DNA from: Burkholderiales bacterium
Lineage (GTDB): Bacteria > Pseudomonadota > Gammaproteobacteria > Burkholderiales > UBA6910
Assembly: GCA_026005015.1 (NCBI GenBank)
Contig: BPKG01000001.1
Span: forward strand, 1,678,501-1,742,500
DNA: 64,000 bases
Reading direction: 5' to 3'
The position numbers and the translations under genes were made by a program. The notes beneath the pieces are model-generated. The model worked only from the letters and a program-made list of their open reading frames with translations, was not told the origin of the DNA and ran no database searches. Below, piece by piece: positions 37,593 to 50,327 of the stretch. How positions within the stretch are numbered: the first letter of the stretch is position 1; the number at the start of each line of letters is the position of its first letter.

Positions 37593-39050
37593 GTGATCAC
37601 CTCACCCCAGGAGGTCATGGCCGTCCTCCGGCAGTACAACCCATGGTGGTTGGGGCTGCCGGTGCCTGATTTGCCCGCCTGGCGCCGGGCGGTGTTCCGG
37701 GAACTCGATTTCTGGCTGCGCACGCCGCCCGCCCATCGGGCGGTGCTGCTTTCCGGCGCGCGCCAGGTGGGTAAGACCACGCTGCTCTTGCAGGCCATCG
37801 AAGCGCTGGTCAAGGGCGGTGTGCCGCGGCAAAACATCCTGTACGCCACGTTCGACCACCCGTTGCTGAAGCTCGCGGGGCTCGATGGTGTCTTGAAGCT
37901 GTGGCGCGAGTTCGAGCCGGCCGCCGAGGGACCGGAATACCTCTTTCTCGACGAGATCCAGTTCATGCGCGGCTGGCAAACCTGGCTCAAGCACCAGGTG
38001 GATTTCGAGAAGCAGCGCCGGATCGTCGTGACCGGCTCGGCGACGCCGCTGGTGGAGGAGGGCCAGGAATCAGGCGTGGGGCGCTGGCACACCCTCAAGC
38101 TCGCCACGCTTTCTTTCTACGAATACCTGCAGATCAAGAAGCTGCCGCAGCCGCCGCTGCCGGAGGTGGCCTCGCTCGCTCAGCTCCTCGACTGGACGCC
38201 GGCGCAATTCGCACGGGCCGCCGAACAGGCCCGCCCGCTGATGGCGCATTTTCACGAGTACTTGCTGCGCGGCGGCTTTCCTCAGTGCGCGCTGGTGCCG
38301 AGCGTGGATCTGGCGCAGAGGCTTCTGCGCGAAGACATCGTGGACAAGGTGCTCAAGCGCGACATGACGGCCCTGTTCGGCGTGCGGCGGGTGCTAGAGC
38401 TGGAGCAGACCTTTCTCTATCTGTGCCTGCACGACGGCGGGCTGCTCGACATGGTGGACCTGGGCAAAAACCTCGAGGTCAAGAAGCCCACGGCGCAGAA
38501 TTACCTCACGCTCCTGGAATCCACGCACCTGATCCACCGGCTCCCGCCCCACGGCTATGGCAAGGAGATCTTGCGCGCGCGCTACAAAGCGTATCTGGCC
38601 GACGCCGCCATCGCGCCGAGCGTTCTGCTCAAGGGCAAGGCGATGCTGGACGATCCTGTCGCGGTGAGCCGCGCAGTAGAGACAGCCTTCTTCAAGCACG
38701 TTTTTACGCGCTACTACGCGCTGAGCATCGGCTTTGCCTACTGGCGTAACCGCCGCAACGAAGAGGTGGATATCGTCGCCGACGTCCGAGGGCAGCTCGT
38801 GCCGTTCGAAGTGAAATACAGCCGCCAGCACACGAGCCTCGGCGAGCTCAAGGGCATGGTGGCCTTCTGCACGGAAAAGCGGGTGCCCCTGGGCTATGTC
38901 ATCACGCGGGAGCTTTCCGATTTCAGCGTCCTGGCGCTGCCGGACTCGCCGGCCGGCACCCGGCTGCTCAAGATTCCAGCGGTGCTCGCCTGCTACTGGC
39001 TGGGGCAATCGGAACTGCTCGGGGCGCGCAGACAGGAGCTCGAGGAGTGA
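37593..39050 (+). CDS. AAA ATPase with DUF4143 domain
   Basis: A 485-residue ATPase: Walker A SGARQVGKTTLLLQ near 51-64, Walker B YLFLDEIQ near 115, and a C-terminal DUF4143 domain with nuclease-like residues (NEEVDIVADV ... FEVKYSR). Such proteins are common next to mobile elements and toxin-antitoxin genes; the function is not established. The GTG at 37593 coincides with the predicted transcript start. An ATG at 37617 preceded by AGGAGG (2-base gap) is an alternative start. It ends 45 bases before oplAH. Confidence 0.8.
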   Translation: MITSPQEVMAVLRQYNPWWLGLPVPDLPAWRRAVFRELDFWLRTPPAHRAVLLSGARQVGKTTLLLQAIEALVKGGVPRQNILYATFDHPLLKLAGLDGVLKLWREFEPAAEGPEYLFLDEIQFMRGWQTWLKHQVDFEKQRRIVVTGSATPLVEEGQESGVGRWHTLKLATLSFYEYLQIKKLPQPPLPEVASLAQLLDWTPAQFARAAEQARPLMAHFHEYLLRGGFPQCALVPSVDLAQRLLREDIVDKVLKRDMTALFGVRRVLELEQTFLYLCLHDGGLLDMVDLGKNLEVKKPTAQNYLTLLESTHLIHRLPPHGYGKEILRARYKAYLADAAIAPSVLLKGKAMLDDPVAVSRAVETAFFKHVFTRYYALSIGFAYWRNRRNEEVDIVADVRGQLVPFEVKYSRQHTSLGELKGMVAFCTEKRVPLGYVITRELSDFSVLALPDSPAGTRLLKIPAVLACYWLGQSELLGARRQELEE

Positions 39051-39094
39051 ACCGGTTTGGCCGGAGACTCAAGAGGCTCCTCTGTAACCGATTC

Positions 39095-42727
<3,633 letters not shown>

Positions 42728-42743
42728 GGGCGCCGTCAACCCG

Positions 42744-42886
42744 CCGCGGAGTACACAAAGGCAGAGAGAAAAAACTTTTTCTCAACGTAAAGGGCGCCAA
42801 GAGCAAACAGAAAGAGCGGTCCTTTTACTTCCCTCCCATTCTGTGCACCCTTGGCTTTTGCAAAGCGTTTTTTCTCCGCGCCTCGG
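42744..42886. repeat. Imperfect inverted-repeat element between oplAH and lptE
   Basis: A purine/pyrimidine-rich segment with outer ends CGCGGAG...GAGAAAAAA (left) and TTTTTTCTCCGCG (right) and an inner perfect hairpin GAGAAAAA, AC, TTTTTCTC (42766-42783). It resembles small non-coding palindromic repeats found in many proteobacteria. No ORF. Confidence 0.4.
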
Positions 42887-42889
42887 CGC

Positions 42890-42895
42890 TATAAT
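42890..42895 (+). promoter_or_regulatory. TATAAT -10 element of lptE
   Basis: A perfect TATAAT nine bases before the lptE ATG, so the transcript would start about two or three bases before the start codon. It restores expression of lptE away from leuS. Confidence 0.5.
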
Positions 42896-42904
42896 CTCCA
42901 CACC

Positions 42905-43420
42905 ATGACGATCCGTGAGACCCGGCGCCGGTGGTTGCGCGGTGTGGTCAGCGCGTCCTTCGTCCTGCTCGCCGGGGGCTGCGGCTTCCGGCTGCGGGGC
43001 ACCCAGGACCTGGCGTTCAAGACGCTGCACGTCACGGGAGGGGATCCCGTTTTCCTTACCGAGCTCAAGCGGGCGGTCGCCGCCGGCACGGGCACCCGGC
43101 TGGTGGACGATCCCAAGGCGGCCGAGGCGGTATTGTTCATCGACGGCGTCGCCCGGGACCGCCTGATCCTCTCCCTCTCCGGGGCGGGACGGGTGCGGGA
43201 GCTGGAGCTGCGGCTGCGGGTGCAGTTCCACATGAACGACGCCAAGGGCCAGCCCTTGATCGCCCCGTCCCAGATTTCCCTTAAGCGGGACCTGACCTAC
43301 GATGACACCCAGGTGCTGGCCAAGGAACAGGAGGAGGCGCTGCTCTACCGGGACATGCAGAACGACGCGGTCCAACAAATCCTGCTCCGGCTGGCGGCAG
43401 TGAGGCCCAAGGCAGGCTGA
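42905..43420 (+). CDS. lptE: LPS-assembly lipoprotein LptE
   Basis: A 171-residue outer-membrane lipoprotein that plugs LptD and helps deliver lipopolysaccharide. Starting at ATG 42905 gives a basic N-terminus (MTIRETRRRWLRG), a hydrophobic stretch and the lipobox LAGGC near residue 22-26, followed by GFRLRGTQDLAFKTLHV, a family block. In relatives it lies directly after leuS; here the island separates them, and it has its own TATAAT. holA follows. Confidence 0.88.
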   Translation: MTIRETRRRWLRGVVSASFVLLAGGCGFRLRGTQDLAFKTLHVTGGDPVFLTELKRAVAAGTGTRLVDDPKAAEAVLFIDGVARDRLILSLSGAGRVRELELRLRVQFHMNDAKGQPLIAPSQISLKRDLTYDDTQVLAKEQEEALLYRDMQNDAVQQILLRLAAVRPKAG

Positions 43421-43492
43421 AGCACCCGCCGCGCAGGCTCGGACCCGAGCCGACGCGCCCCCGCACAGGGAAAATTGCCCTTTTTCGCCGCC

Positions 43493-44524
43493 ATGCCCGT
43501 CATCGACTCCGAAGCCCTGCCGGCCCAGCTCGCCAAGCGCTTCGCGCCCCTGTACGCGATCCACGGGGAGGAGCCGCTGCTGGCGCAGGAAGCGGCCGAC
43601 CGCATCCGCGCCCGGGCCAGGGCCCTGGGGTACACGGAGCGGGCGCTTTTCATCGCCGAAGGCGGTTTCGACTGGGGGAGCCTCTCCGCGGCTGGCGCCA
43701 GCCTCTCCCTCTTCGGCAGCCGCAAGCTGATCGAACTGCGCGTACCCACCGGACGGCCGGGCGCCGCCGGGGCCGAGGCCCTCGTCGCCTATTGCGAGGG
43801 GCTTCCAGCGGACGCGGCGACCCTGATCGAGCTGCCCAAACTGGAGCGTTCCGCTCTCGGGAGCCGCTGGTTCGAGGCCCTAGGGCGGGCAGGCGTCGTG
43901 GTGCACGCGAAACCGGTCCCGCGAGAGCAGCTGCCCCGCTGGATCGCCGCGCGCCTTGCCGCCCAGGGCCAGCAGGCGGACGCCGAGACCCTGGCGTTCA
44001 TGGCCGAGCGGGTGGAAGGCAACCTCCTCGCCGCGTTCCAGGAAGTGCAAAAGCTCGCGCTCCTGTTCCCGCCGGGACCCCTGCCCGGGGAGGCGGTGCG
44101 AGCGGCGGTGGCCAACGTGGCCCGCTATGAGCCGGTCCAGTTGGGGGAAGCCCTCTTCGGCGGCGACGTGGCCCGCTTCGCCCGGGTGCTGGAGGGCCTG
44201 CGGGGCGAAGGGGCGGCCCTTCCCCTGGTGCTGTGGCAGATCGCCGAAGACGTGCGCGCCGTGGCCCGCCTCCAGTCGGCCCTCTGGCAGGGCAGAAAAC
44301 GCGATCAGGCGCTGCGGGAAGCGCGGGTGTGGGGTGCGCGCCAAGCCTGGGCGCCGGGCGCCGCCCAGCGCTTCGATCCGGCCCGGCTGGACTGGACCCT
44401 GCAGGAGCTCGCCCGGCTCGACCGCATGGCCAAGGGGCTCGCCCCCGGCGACGTGTGGAGCGAGCTGGTGCGGCTCGCCCTGACGCTCGCGGACGCATCG
44501 GCGGCGCAGGCCAAAACGGTTTAG
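43493..44524 (+). CDS. holA: DNA polymerase III, delta subunit
   Basis: A 343-residue clamp-loader subunit that opens the sliding clamp. The start '[27 protein letters not shown]' and the middle '[45 protein letters not shown]' are typical of HolA. I chose ATG 43493; an in-frame TTG at 43475 has a better-spaced AGGG upstream and would add six residues. It follows lptE and precedes proA, the standard order. Confidence 0.93.
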   Translation: MPVIDSEALPAQLAKRFAPLYAIHGEEPLLAQEAADRIRARARALGYTERALFIAEGGFDWGSLSAAGASLSLFGSRKLIELRVPTGRPGAAGAEALVAYCEGLPADAATLIELPKLERSALGSRWFEALGRAGVVVHAKPVPREQLPRWIAARLAAQGQQADAETLAFMAERVEGNLLAAFQEVQKLALLFPPGPLPGEAVRAAVANVARYEPVQLGEALFGGDVARFARVLEGLRGEGAALPLVLWQIAEDVRAVARLQSALWQGRKRDQALREARVWGARQAWAPGAAQRFDPARLDWTLQELARLDRMAKGLAPGDVWSELVRLALTLADASAAQAKTV

Positions 44525-44534
44525 AATCTGGGTC

Positions 44535-45809
44535 ATGGATCTCTCTTCGGAACGGGACATCAAGGCGTACATGCAGGCGCTGGGGCGCGCCGCAAGGGAA
44601 GCGGCGCGCGCCATGGCTAAGGCCGAGACCGCCGCCAAGAACCGGGCCCTGGAGGCCATGGCGGTCGCCATCGAGCGAGCGCAGGCGCGGCTCCTCGCGG
44701 AAAACGCCAAGGACGTGGAGGCGGCCCGGGCCAAGGGCCTGGAGCCCGCCCTGATCGACCGGCTGACTTTGACCGCCAAGGGCATCGCCGCCATGGCGGA
44801 CGGCTTGCGCCAGATCGCCCAGCTCCCGGACCCGGTGGGGGAGATCATCGACCTCAAGTATCGTCCCTCGGGGATCCGGGTGGGCCGCATGCGGGTGCCG
44901 CTGGGCGTGATCGGCATCATCTATGAAGCCCGGCCCAACGTGACCGCCGACGCGGCGGGGCTGTGCCTGAAGGCTGGAAACGCCGCCATCCTGCGGGGCG
45001 GGTCGGAGGCGATCCGCTCCAACCAGGCCATCGCCGCTCTGGTGCACGAGGGGCTGGAAGCGGCGGGGCTGCCCCATGCGGCGGTGCAGGTGGTGGAGGT
45101 CACCGATCGGGCCGCAGTGGGCGAGTTGATCACCATGAAGGACTACGTGGACGTCATCGTCCCGCGGGGGGGCAAGGGCCTGATCGAGCGCATCTCGAAG
45201 GAAGCGCGCATCCCGGTGATCAAGCACCTGGACGGGGTGTGCCACGTCTACATCGACGAGGGCGCCGACCTGGAAAAGGCGATCCGCATCGCCGACAACG
45301 CCAAGACCCAGCGTTACGGCACCTGCAACACCATGGAGACGCTGCTCGTCGCCCGCGCCATCGCGCCGGCGGTGCTGCCCCGGCTCGCCCGCCTCTTCCT
45401 GGACAAGGGGGTGGAGCTGCGGGGCTGCGAGGAGAGCCGCCGGCTCGTGCCGCAGATGAAGCCGGCCACCGAGGAGGATTGGTACGCCGAGTACCTGGCG
45501 CCGATCCTGGCGGTGCGGGTGGTGGACGGGCTGGACCAGGCCATCGACCACATCGCCCGCTACGGCTCCCAGCACACCGACGCCATCGTGACCGAGGACT
45601 ACACCCGCGCCCTGCGCTTCTTGCGGGAAGTGGACTCCAGCTCGGTTATGGTGAACGCCTCCACCCGCTTCGCCGACGGCTACGAGTACGGCCTAGGCGC
45701 CGAGATCGGCATCTCCACCGACAAGCTCCACGCCCGCGGCCCCGTGGGCCTCGAGGGCCTCACCAGCCTCAAGTTCGTGGTGCTGGGGGACGGGCACGTC
45801 CGTACCTGA
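44535..45809 (+). CDS. proA: Gamma-glutamyl phosphate reductase
   Basis: Second step of proline synthesis: reduces glutamyl-5-phosphate with NADPH. A 424-residue aldehyde-dehydrogenase-fold enzyme with the catalytic cysteine at about C264 in [13 protein letters not shown]. '[31 protein letters not shown]' and '[29 protein letters not shown]' confirm ProA. The gene starts ten bases after the holA stop. The following 284 bases to lpdA hold no gene that I can see. Confidence 0.96.
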   Translation: MDLSSERDIKAYMQALGRAAREAARAMAKAETAAKNRALEAMAVAIERAQARLLAENAKDVEAARAKGLEPALIDRLTLTAKGIAAMADGLRQIAQLPDPVGEIIDLKYRPSGIRVGRMRVPLGVIGIIYEARPNVTADAAGLCLKAGNAAILRGGSEAIRSNQAIAALVHEGLEAAGLPHAAVQVVEVTDRAAVGELITMKDYVDVIVPRGGKGLIERISKEARIPVIKHLDGVCHVYIDEGADLEKAIRIADNAKTQRYGTCNTMETLLVARAIAPAVLPRLARLFLDKGVELRGCEESRRLVPQMKPATEEDWYAEYLAPILAVRVVDGLDQAIDHIARYGSQHTDAIVTEDYTRALRFLREVDSSSVMVNASTRFADGYEYGLGAEIGISTDKLHARGPVGLEGLTSLKFVVLGDGHVRT

Positions 45810-46093
45810 TCCGGGTTTTCGATGAAGGGGCTCCGCTCCTTGATCGCTAGGCACATGAGCGCTGCTCTTCGTGGGTTCAGGCCCAGGAGACGATTTGGAA
45901 CCGCGGGTTAGCCGTCAAGCGACGGGCCGTCGATCCAGTTCATCGCCGGGACTTGCCAACAGGAGCATTCTTGGCGAATCTCAAAGGCGCGGGCATTCCC
46001 GCCACGAGTGGATCCGGTAGCGCAGTATCCCCAGCATGCGCTCCGCAACCGGAGATGCTGTAAGCAACAAGGCCAGCGCGGAGGAGATCAAAA

Positions 46094-47878
46094 ATGGCCC
46101 AGCTCGTTGATATACGCGTCCCCGACATCGGCGACTTCAAGGATGTGCCGGTCATCGACGTCCTGGTCAAGCCCGGCGACCGCATCGAAAAAGAGGCGAG
46201 CCTGATCACCCTGGAGTCCGACAAGGCCACCATGGACGTGCCCTCGCCCCGGGCGGGCGTGGTGAAAGAGGTGAAGGTGAAGGTGGGCGACAAGGTTTCC
46301 GAGGGCTCCCTCATCCTGACCCTGGAAGCGGAGGCGGCAGAGGCAAAGGCGCCGGCGAAGGCGGAAGCGGCCCGCGCGGAGGTCCCCCCGGCCAATGCAC
46401 CCGAGCGGCCCGCCGCACCGCCCCCCGCTCCCGCGCCGGCGCCGCCGCCCGCGGCGGTCGCGAAGGGCGATCTCCACGCCGAGGTGCTGGTGCTGGGGGC
46501 GGGTCCTGGGGGCTACACGGCCGCTTTCCGCGCCGCCGACTTGGGGAAAAAGGTGGTCCTGGTGGAGCGCTATCCCGCCCTGGGCGGGGTGTGCCTCAAC
46601 GTGGGCTGCATTCCTTCGAAAGCGCTCCTGCACGTGGCCAAGGTCCTGACCGAGGTCCAGGAGTTGGGGCATGCCGGAATCACGTTCGGGCAGCCCCAGA
46701 TCGAGCTGGCGGGATTGCGCAAGTGGAAGGAAGACGTGGTGGGGCGCCTGACCAAGGGGCTCGCGGCGCTCGCCAAGCAGCGCCAGGTCCAGGTGGTGCA
46801 AGGGGTGGCCGAGTTCAGTGGGCCCCACGCCCTGAAAGTGAAGACCGCCGAGGGGGAAAAGACCCTCACCTTCGACTACGCGGTCATCGCCGCCGGCTCC
46901 CAAGCGGCCAAGCTCCCCGGGCTGCCCTACGAGGACCCCCGGGTGATGGATTCCACCGACGCCCTGCGGCTCGACGAAATTCCCAAGCGGCTTCTCGTGA
47001 TCGGCGGGGGCATCATCGGGCTGGAGATGGCCACCGTCTACCACGCCCTGGGCTCGAAAGTGAGCGTGGTGGAGCTCCTGGATGGACTCATCCCCGGGGC
47101 CGACCGGGACGTGGTGAAGCCCCTGGAGAAGCGAATCCGGGCCCGGTATGAAGCGATCTATCTCAAGACCAAGGTCGCCCGGCTCGAGGCCCTGAAAGAA
47201 GGCCTCAAGGCCACCTTCGAGGGCGAGCAAGCTCCCGCACCCCAGGTCTACGACCGGGTGCTGGTGGCGGTGGGGCGCCGGCCCAACGGGCACGCCATCC
47301 AGGCGCAAGCCGCGGGCGTGCGGGTGGACGAGCGCGGCACCATCCCGGTGGACCGGCAGCAGCGCACCAACGTCGCTCACATCTTCGCCATCGGCGACAT
47401 CGTGGGCGAGCCCATGCTCGCCCACAAGGCGACCCACGAGGGCAAGGTGGCGGCCGAAGTGATCGCGGGGCTCAAAAGCGCCTTCGACGCCCGGGCGATT
47501 CCCTCGGTGGCCTACACCGACCCGGAAGTGGCGTGGATGGGAGCGACGGAGCTCGATCTCAAGGCCCAGGGCATCGCCTACGAGCGGGCGGTGTTTCCCT
47601 GGGCGGCGAGCGGGCGAGCCCTCGCCGAAGGCGGGGCCGACGGCCTCACCAAGCTCCTCTTCGACCAGCAGAGCCGGCGGCTCCTGGGGGCGGCCATGGT
47701 GGGCCCCAACGCCGGGGAGCTTATCGCCGAGACGGTGCTCGCCCTGGAGATGGGCGCCGACGCCGAGGACATCGGCCTCACCATCCACCCCCACCCCACC
47801 TTGTCCGAGACCGTGTGCTTCGCGGCCGAGATGGCGGAGGGGACCATCACCGACCTGTACGTGCCGAAGAAAAAATGA
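46094..47878 (+). CDS. lpdA: Dihydrolipoyl dehydrogenase with N-terminal lipoyl domain
   Basis: A 594-residue E3 component. Residues 1-80 are a lipoyl domain with the modified lysine K44 in ESDKATMDVPS. An alanine/proline-rich linker (about 85-125) follows. The FAD-NAD oxidoreductase has GAGPGGYTAAFRAADLG, the redox disulfide GGVCLNVGCIPS (about C167/C172), the NAD motif VIGGGIIGLEMA, and a dimer-interface ending HPHPTLSETV. Such lipoyl-E3 fusions serve pyruvate dehydrogenase, normally beside aceE and aceF; neither is here. A GGAGGA site precedes the ATG. Confidence 0.94.
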   Translation: MAQLVDIRVPDIGDFKDVPVIDVLVKPGDRIEKEASLITLESDKATMDVPSPRAGVVKEVKVKVGDKVSEGSLILTLEAEAAEAKAPAKAEAARAEVPPANAPERPAAPPPAPAPAPPPAAVAKGDLHAEVLVLGAGPGGYTAAFRAADLGKKVVLVERYPALGGVCLNVGCIPSKALLHVAKVLTEVQELGHAGITFGQPQIELAGLRKWKEDVVGRLTKGLAALAKQRQVQVVQGVAEFSGPHALKVKTAEGEKTLTFDYAVIAAGSQAAKLPGLPYEDPRVMDSTDALRLDEIPKRLLVIGGGIIGLEMATVYHALGSKVSVVELLDGLIPGADRDVVKPLEKRIRARYEAIYLKTKVARLEALKEGLKATFEGEQAPAPQVYDRVLVAVGRRPNGHAIQAQAAGVRVDERGTIPVDRQQRTNVAHIFAIGDIVGEPMLAHKATHEGKVAAEVIAGLKSAFDARAIPSVAYTDPEVAWMGATELDLKAQGIAYERAVFPWAASGRALAEGGADGLTKLLFDQQSRRLLGAAMVGPNAGELIAETVLALEMGADAEDIGLTIHPHPTLSETVCFAAEMAEGTITDLYVPKKK

Positions 47879-47921
47879 ATCGCCCTCCCTTTTGAGGGGC
47901 CAAAAATCAAGGAGGAACGCC

Positions 47922-48278
47922 ATGAAATTCCTGATCGCAGTCTCTTCCGGAACCGACGATCCCACCCGCGCCACATTGGGCATGATGGCGGCCAAAGTGG
48001 CCCGCGAGCAGGGCCACGAAGTGACCGTCTGGCTCCAAGGCGAGGCGGTGGTAATCGCCAACCGCCACGTCTACGACAAGATCCAGGGGATCAACATGCC
48101 GGCCATGAAATCCGTCGTGGAGGCACTCCTCGCGGAAAACGTGCCCTTCTGGGTGTGCGAAGCGTGCGGCAAGGGTCGAAACGTGACGCCGGACAACTGG
48201 GTCGCCACCGCCACCTACAAGACCATGGGCGATTACGTGGCCGCGGCGGCGGCGGCGGACCGGGTGCTCTCCTTCTGA
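47922..48278 (+). CDS. DsrE-family protein
   Basis: A 118-residue protein from ATG 47922 with a strong AAGGAGGA site; a longer in-frame start at 47892 lacks one. The sequence MKFLIAVSSGTDDPTRATLG and 'VTVWLQGEAVVIAN' fit the DsrE/DsrF-like fold. A CEAC pair (in FWVCEACGKGR) could carry sulfur or a disulfide. DsrE relatives shuttle persulfide in sulfur metabolism, but I cannot assign a partner. It follows lpdA after 43 bases. Confidence 0.8.
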   Translation: MKFLIAVSSGTDDPTRATLGMMAAKVAREQGHEVTVWLQGEAVVIANRHVYDKIQGINMPAMKSVVEALLAENVPFWVCEACGKGRNVTPDNWVATATYKTMGDYVAAAAAADRVLSF

Positions 48279-48296
48279 TCGGCAGCCCGCCGCCCC

Positions 48297-48818
48297 ATGA
48301 TCGCCGAAGGCCGGGGACAGACGCGGCAAAGGCCCCTTTCTGCCACGATCCGCCCCATGCGGCCCGAGGAGGCTCCCGAGATCTCCCGCTTCATGCTGGC
48401 CGCCTTCGACGAGTTCATGGCCAAGGACTTCGACGAGTGGGGCAAGGCGAGTTTCGCCAAGTTCGCCGCCCCCGAAGCGCTCCTCGCCCGCCAGGCCTAC
48501 GGCTATCTCACCCTGGTGGCGGAGGAGGGCGGGCGCCTCGCCGGCCTGATCCAGGTGCGCTGGCCGTCCCATATCGTCGCCCTCTTTGTGCGGAAGGAAT
48601 ACCAGGGGCGGGGCATCGGCCGGGCCCTGGTGACCGAGGCCGTGCGCCGGATCGAGATGGAGTGCCCCGAGGCGGAGTTCGTCACCGTGGTCTCCTCCCC
48701 CCACGCCGTGGGCTTCTACCGGCGCCTCGGGTTCGAAACGGTGTACGCCGACGGCGCTCGGAGCGCGGAGCACGGGATGCGCCTGCCCCTCACGAGCGCG
48801 GCGGATCCGGAGCATTGA
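48297..48818 (+). CDS. GNAT-family N-acetyltransferase
   Basis: A 173-residue acetyltransferase with the acetyl-CoA pocket motif VRKEYQGRGIGRALVTEA and the usual 'VSSPHAVGFYRRLGFETVY' ending. Substrate unknown. It begins 18 bases after the DsrE gene, so the two are probably cotranscribed. Confidence 0.85.
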   Translation: MIAEGRGQTRQRPLSATIRPMRPEEAPEISRFMLAAFDEFMAKDFDEWGKASFAKFAAPEALLARQAYGYLTLVAEEGGRLAGLIQVRWPSHIVALFVRKEYQGRGIGRALVTEAVRRIEMECPEAEFVTVVSSPHAVGFYRRLGFETVYADGARSAEHGMRLPLTSAADPEH

Positions 48819-48981
48819 GAAGCCCGAGCGCGCCGCCGGGGCTTTCGTGGACCAGGCTCGGCGGCCAGGGAACTTCCCGGGCGAGAGCGGTCACTGTCCC
48901 TTATCGAGGGCCGTCCCAACCGCCGCCGGGTGCCGGGCGGCCGTGAGTCCGTAGCGATCCATCAGGAGGAGGCGACTTCCC

Positions 48982-49161
48982 GTGGCCAAGAACGTAGAGA
49001 TCAATCTCACCGTGCGGCTGTCCCTCAAGTTGGCGGAGAACGTGGACTGGGACGACGTCATCCACGACCTGGAATTGTCCCTGGCCGTGCCCAAGGACAC
49101 GGCCGAGATCGTGGATTTCGAGGTGCTGGACGTCCAGCCCCTCGGCGAGGAAGAAGAGTGA
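48982..49161 (+). CDS. Small acidic hypothetical protein (59 aa)
   Basis: Translates from GTG 48982 as MAKNVEINLTVRLSLKLAEN and ends QPLGEEEE. An AGGAGGAGG ribosome site lies 10 bases upstream, which strongly supports translation. The body is acidic, with no transmembrane segment, and I do not recognise the family. It is convergent with the phosphodiesterase gene. Confidence 0.7.
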   Translation: MAKNVEINLTVRLSLKLAENVDWDDVIHDLELSLAVPKDTAEIVDFEVLDVQPLGEEEE

Positions 49162-49180
49162 AGACCGGCCGGGGCGTGGG

Positions 49181-50290
49181 CTAGCGATTTCCCGCGACGA
49201 AGGCGTCCCGCGCCCGCACGCCGACATCGGCCTGGTCGGTGAAGAAGCCGTCGACGCCCGTGGCGAGAAACGCCGCGATCTCCCCTTCCCCGTGCCCCAG
49301 GGCGTTGGGGTCGTTGGAGGAGCGTAGGCTCGCCGGCAGAAAGCGGTTCTCGGCGCGGAAGGTGTAGGGGTGCACCTCGAGCCCCACGGCGTGGGCGTTC
49401 TTCACGAAATCGCTGGCGTTGGCCGGGTCTAGCCGGCCCTCGGCGTCGGGGGCGAGGATGAAATGATATTTCTCCGGCCCCACCCCGTCGGCGTAGGCCG
49501 CGATGTCCGCTAAACCCTGGGGCGTCGCCATCTGGTCGTAGGTGAGCGTCCCGCCCTCCGCTTCCACGTCGTAGGGTTTGCCTTCCCGCCCCAGGAGCTG
49601 CACCAGCGGGATCCCGGTCATGCGGTCGAGCTTCTTGAGGTTCCCCACCTCGAAGGACTGGATGAACACCCGCTCCGGAGCCTCCTCGTAGCCGTTGCGG
49701 CGCAGGATCTCCACCAGGGGCTCTTCCATGGAGAGCCCCAACCGCTGGAAGTAGGTGGGATGCTTGGTCTCCGGGTACAGGCCGATGCTGCGACCCAGGG
49801 CGCGTTCGTGGGCCTTCACCAGGTCGATGATCTCCTGCAGGGTGGGCACCTGGAACTGGCGGTCGAACCGGGCGTTGGCCGGCCGCACGTCGGGGATGCG
49901 CTCGATGGCGCGAAGCTGCTTGATCTCCGCCAGGGTGAAGTCCTCGCTGAACCAGCCGGTGACCCCGACGCCGTCCACCACCTTGGTGGTCCGGCGGTCG
50001 GCGAATTCGGGCCGGCGCGCCACGTCGGTGGTGAGATCCAGCACGTTGCCGTGCCGCGCGATCAAATGCCCGTCCTTGGTCATGACCAGGTCGGGCTCGA
50101 TGAAGTCGGCGCCCTGGAGGATGGCCACGGAATAGGCAGCCAGGGTGTGCTCGGGAAGATAACCGCTCGCGCCCCGGTGGGCGATGACGATGGGTTTTTC
50201 CCCGCCGTGACGGTTGGGGGCGTAGGGCGGACGGGCTTCGGCGCTCATGGCGTCGATCAGCATAAGCGCCGCCGTCGCCAGGGTAAACAA
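49181..50290 (-). CDS. glpQ: Glycerophosphodiester phosphodiesterase (GlpQ type)
   Basis: Cleaves glycerophosphodiesters to glycerol-3-phosphate and an alcohol, probably in the periplasm. The signature VIAHRGASGYLPEHTLAAY and EPDLVMTKDGHLIARHG are clear, as are 'LYPETKHPTYFQRLG' and the ending 'GVDGFFTDQADVGV'. The N-terminus is a signal peptide (LFTLATAALMLIDAMSAEA). The best start is uncertain: TTG 50290, or ATG 50263 or 50248. The frame runs upstream without a stop into dadA, which I attribute to an indel there, not to a real fusion. Confidence 0.85.
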   Translation of the reverse strand: MFTLATAALMLIDAMSAEARPPYAPNRHGGEKPIVIAHRGASGYLPEHTLAAYSVAILQGADFIEPDLVMTKDGHLIARHGNVLDLTTDVARRPEFADRRTTKVVDGVGVTGWFSEDFTLAEIKQLRAIERIPDVRPANARFDRQFQVPTLQEIIDLVKAHERALGRSIGLYPETKHPTYFQRLGLSMEEPLVEILRRNGYEEAPERVFIQSFEVGNLKKLDRMTGIPLVQLLGREGKPYDVEAEGGTLTYDQMATPQGLADIAAYADGVGPEKYHFILAPDAEGRLDPANASDFVKNAHAVGLEVHPYTFRAENRFLPASLRSSNDPNALGHGEGEIAAFLATGVDGFFTDQADVGVRARDAFVAGNR

Positions 50291-50327
50291 GCGTGCGCCG
50301 AATCCGCCTGGGGATGCCTTGGCCCGA

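Noticed and set aside
42744-42886. Terminator of oplAH
   Set aside because: The A/T-only hairpin could end transcription, but the surrounding long palindrome fits a small repeat element better.
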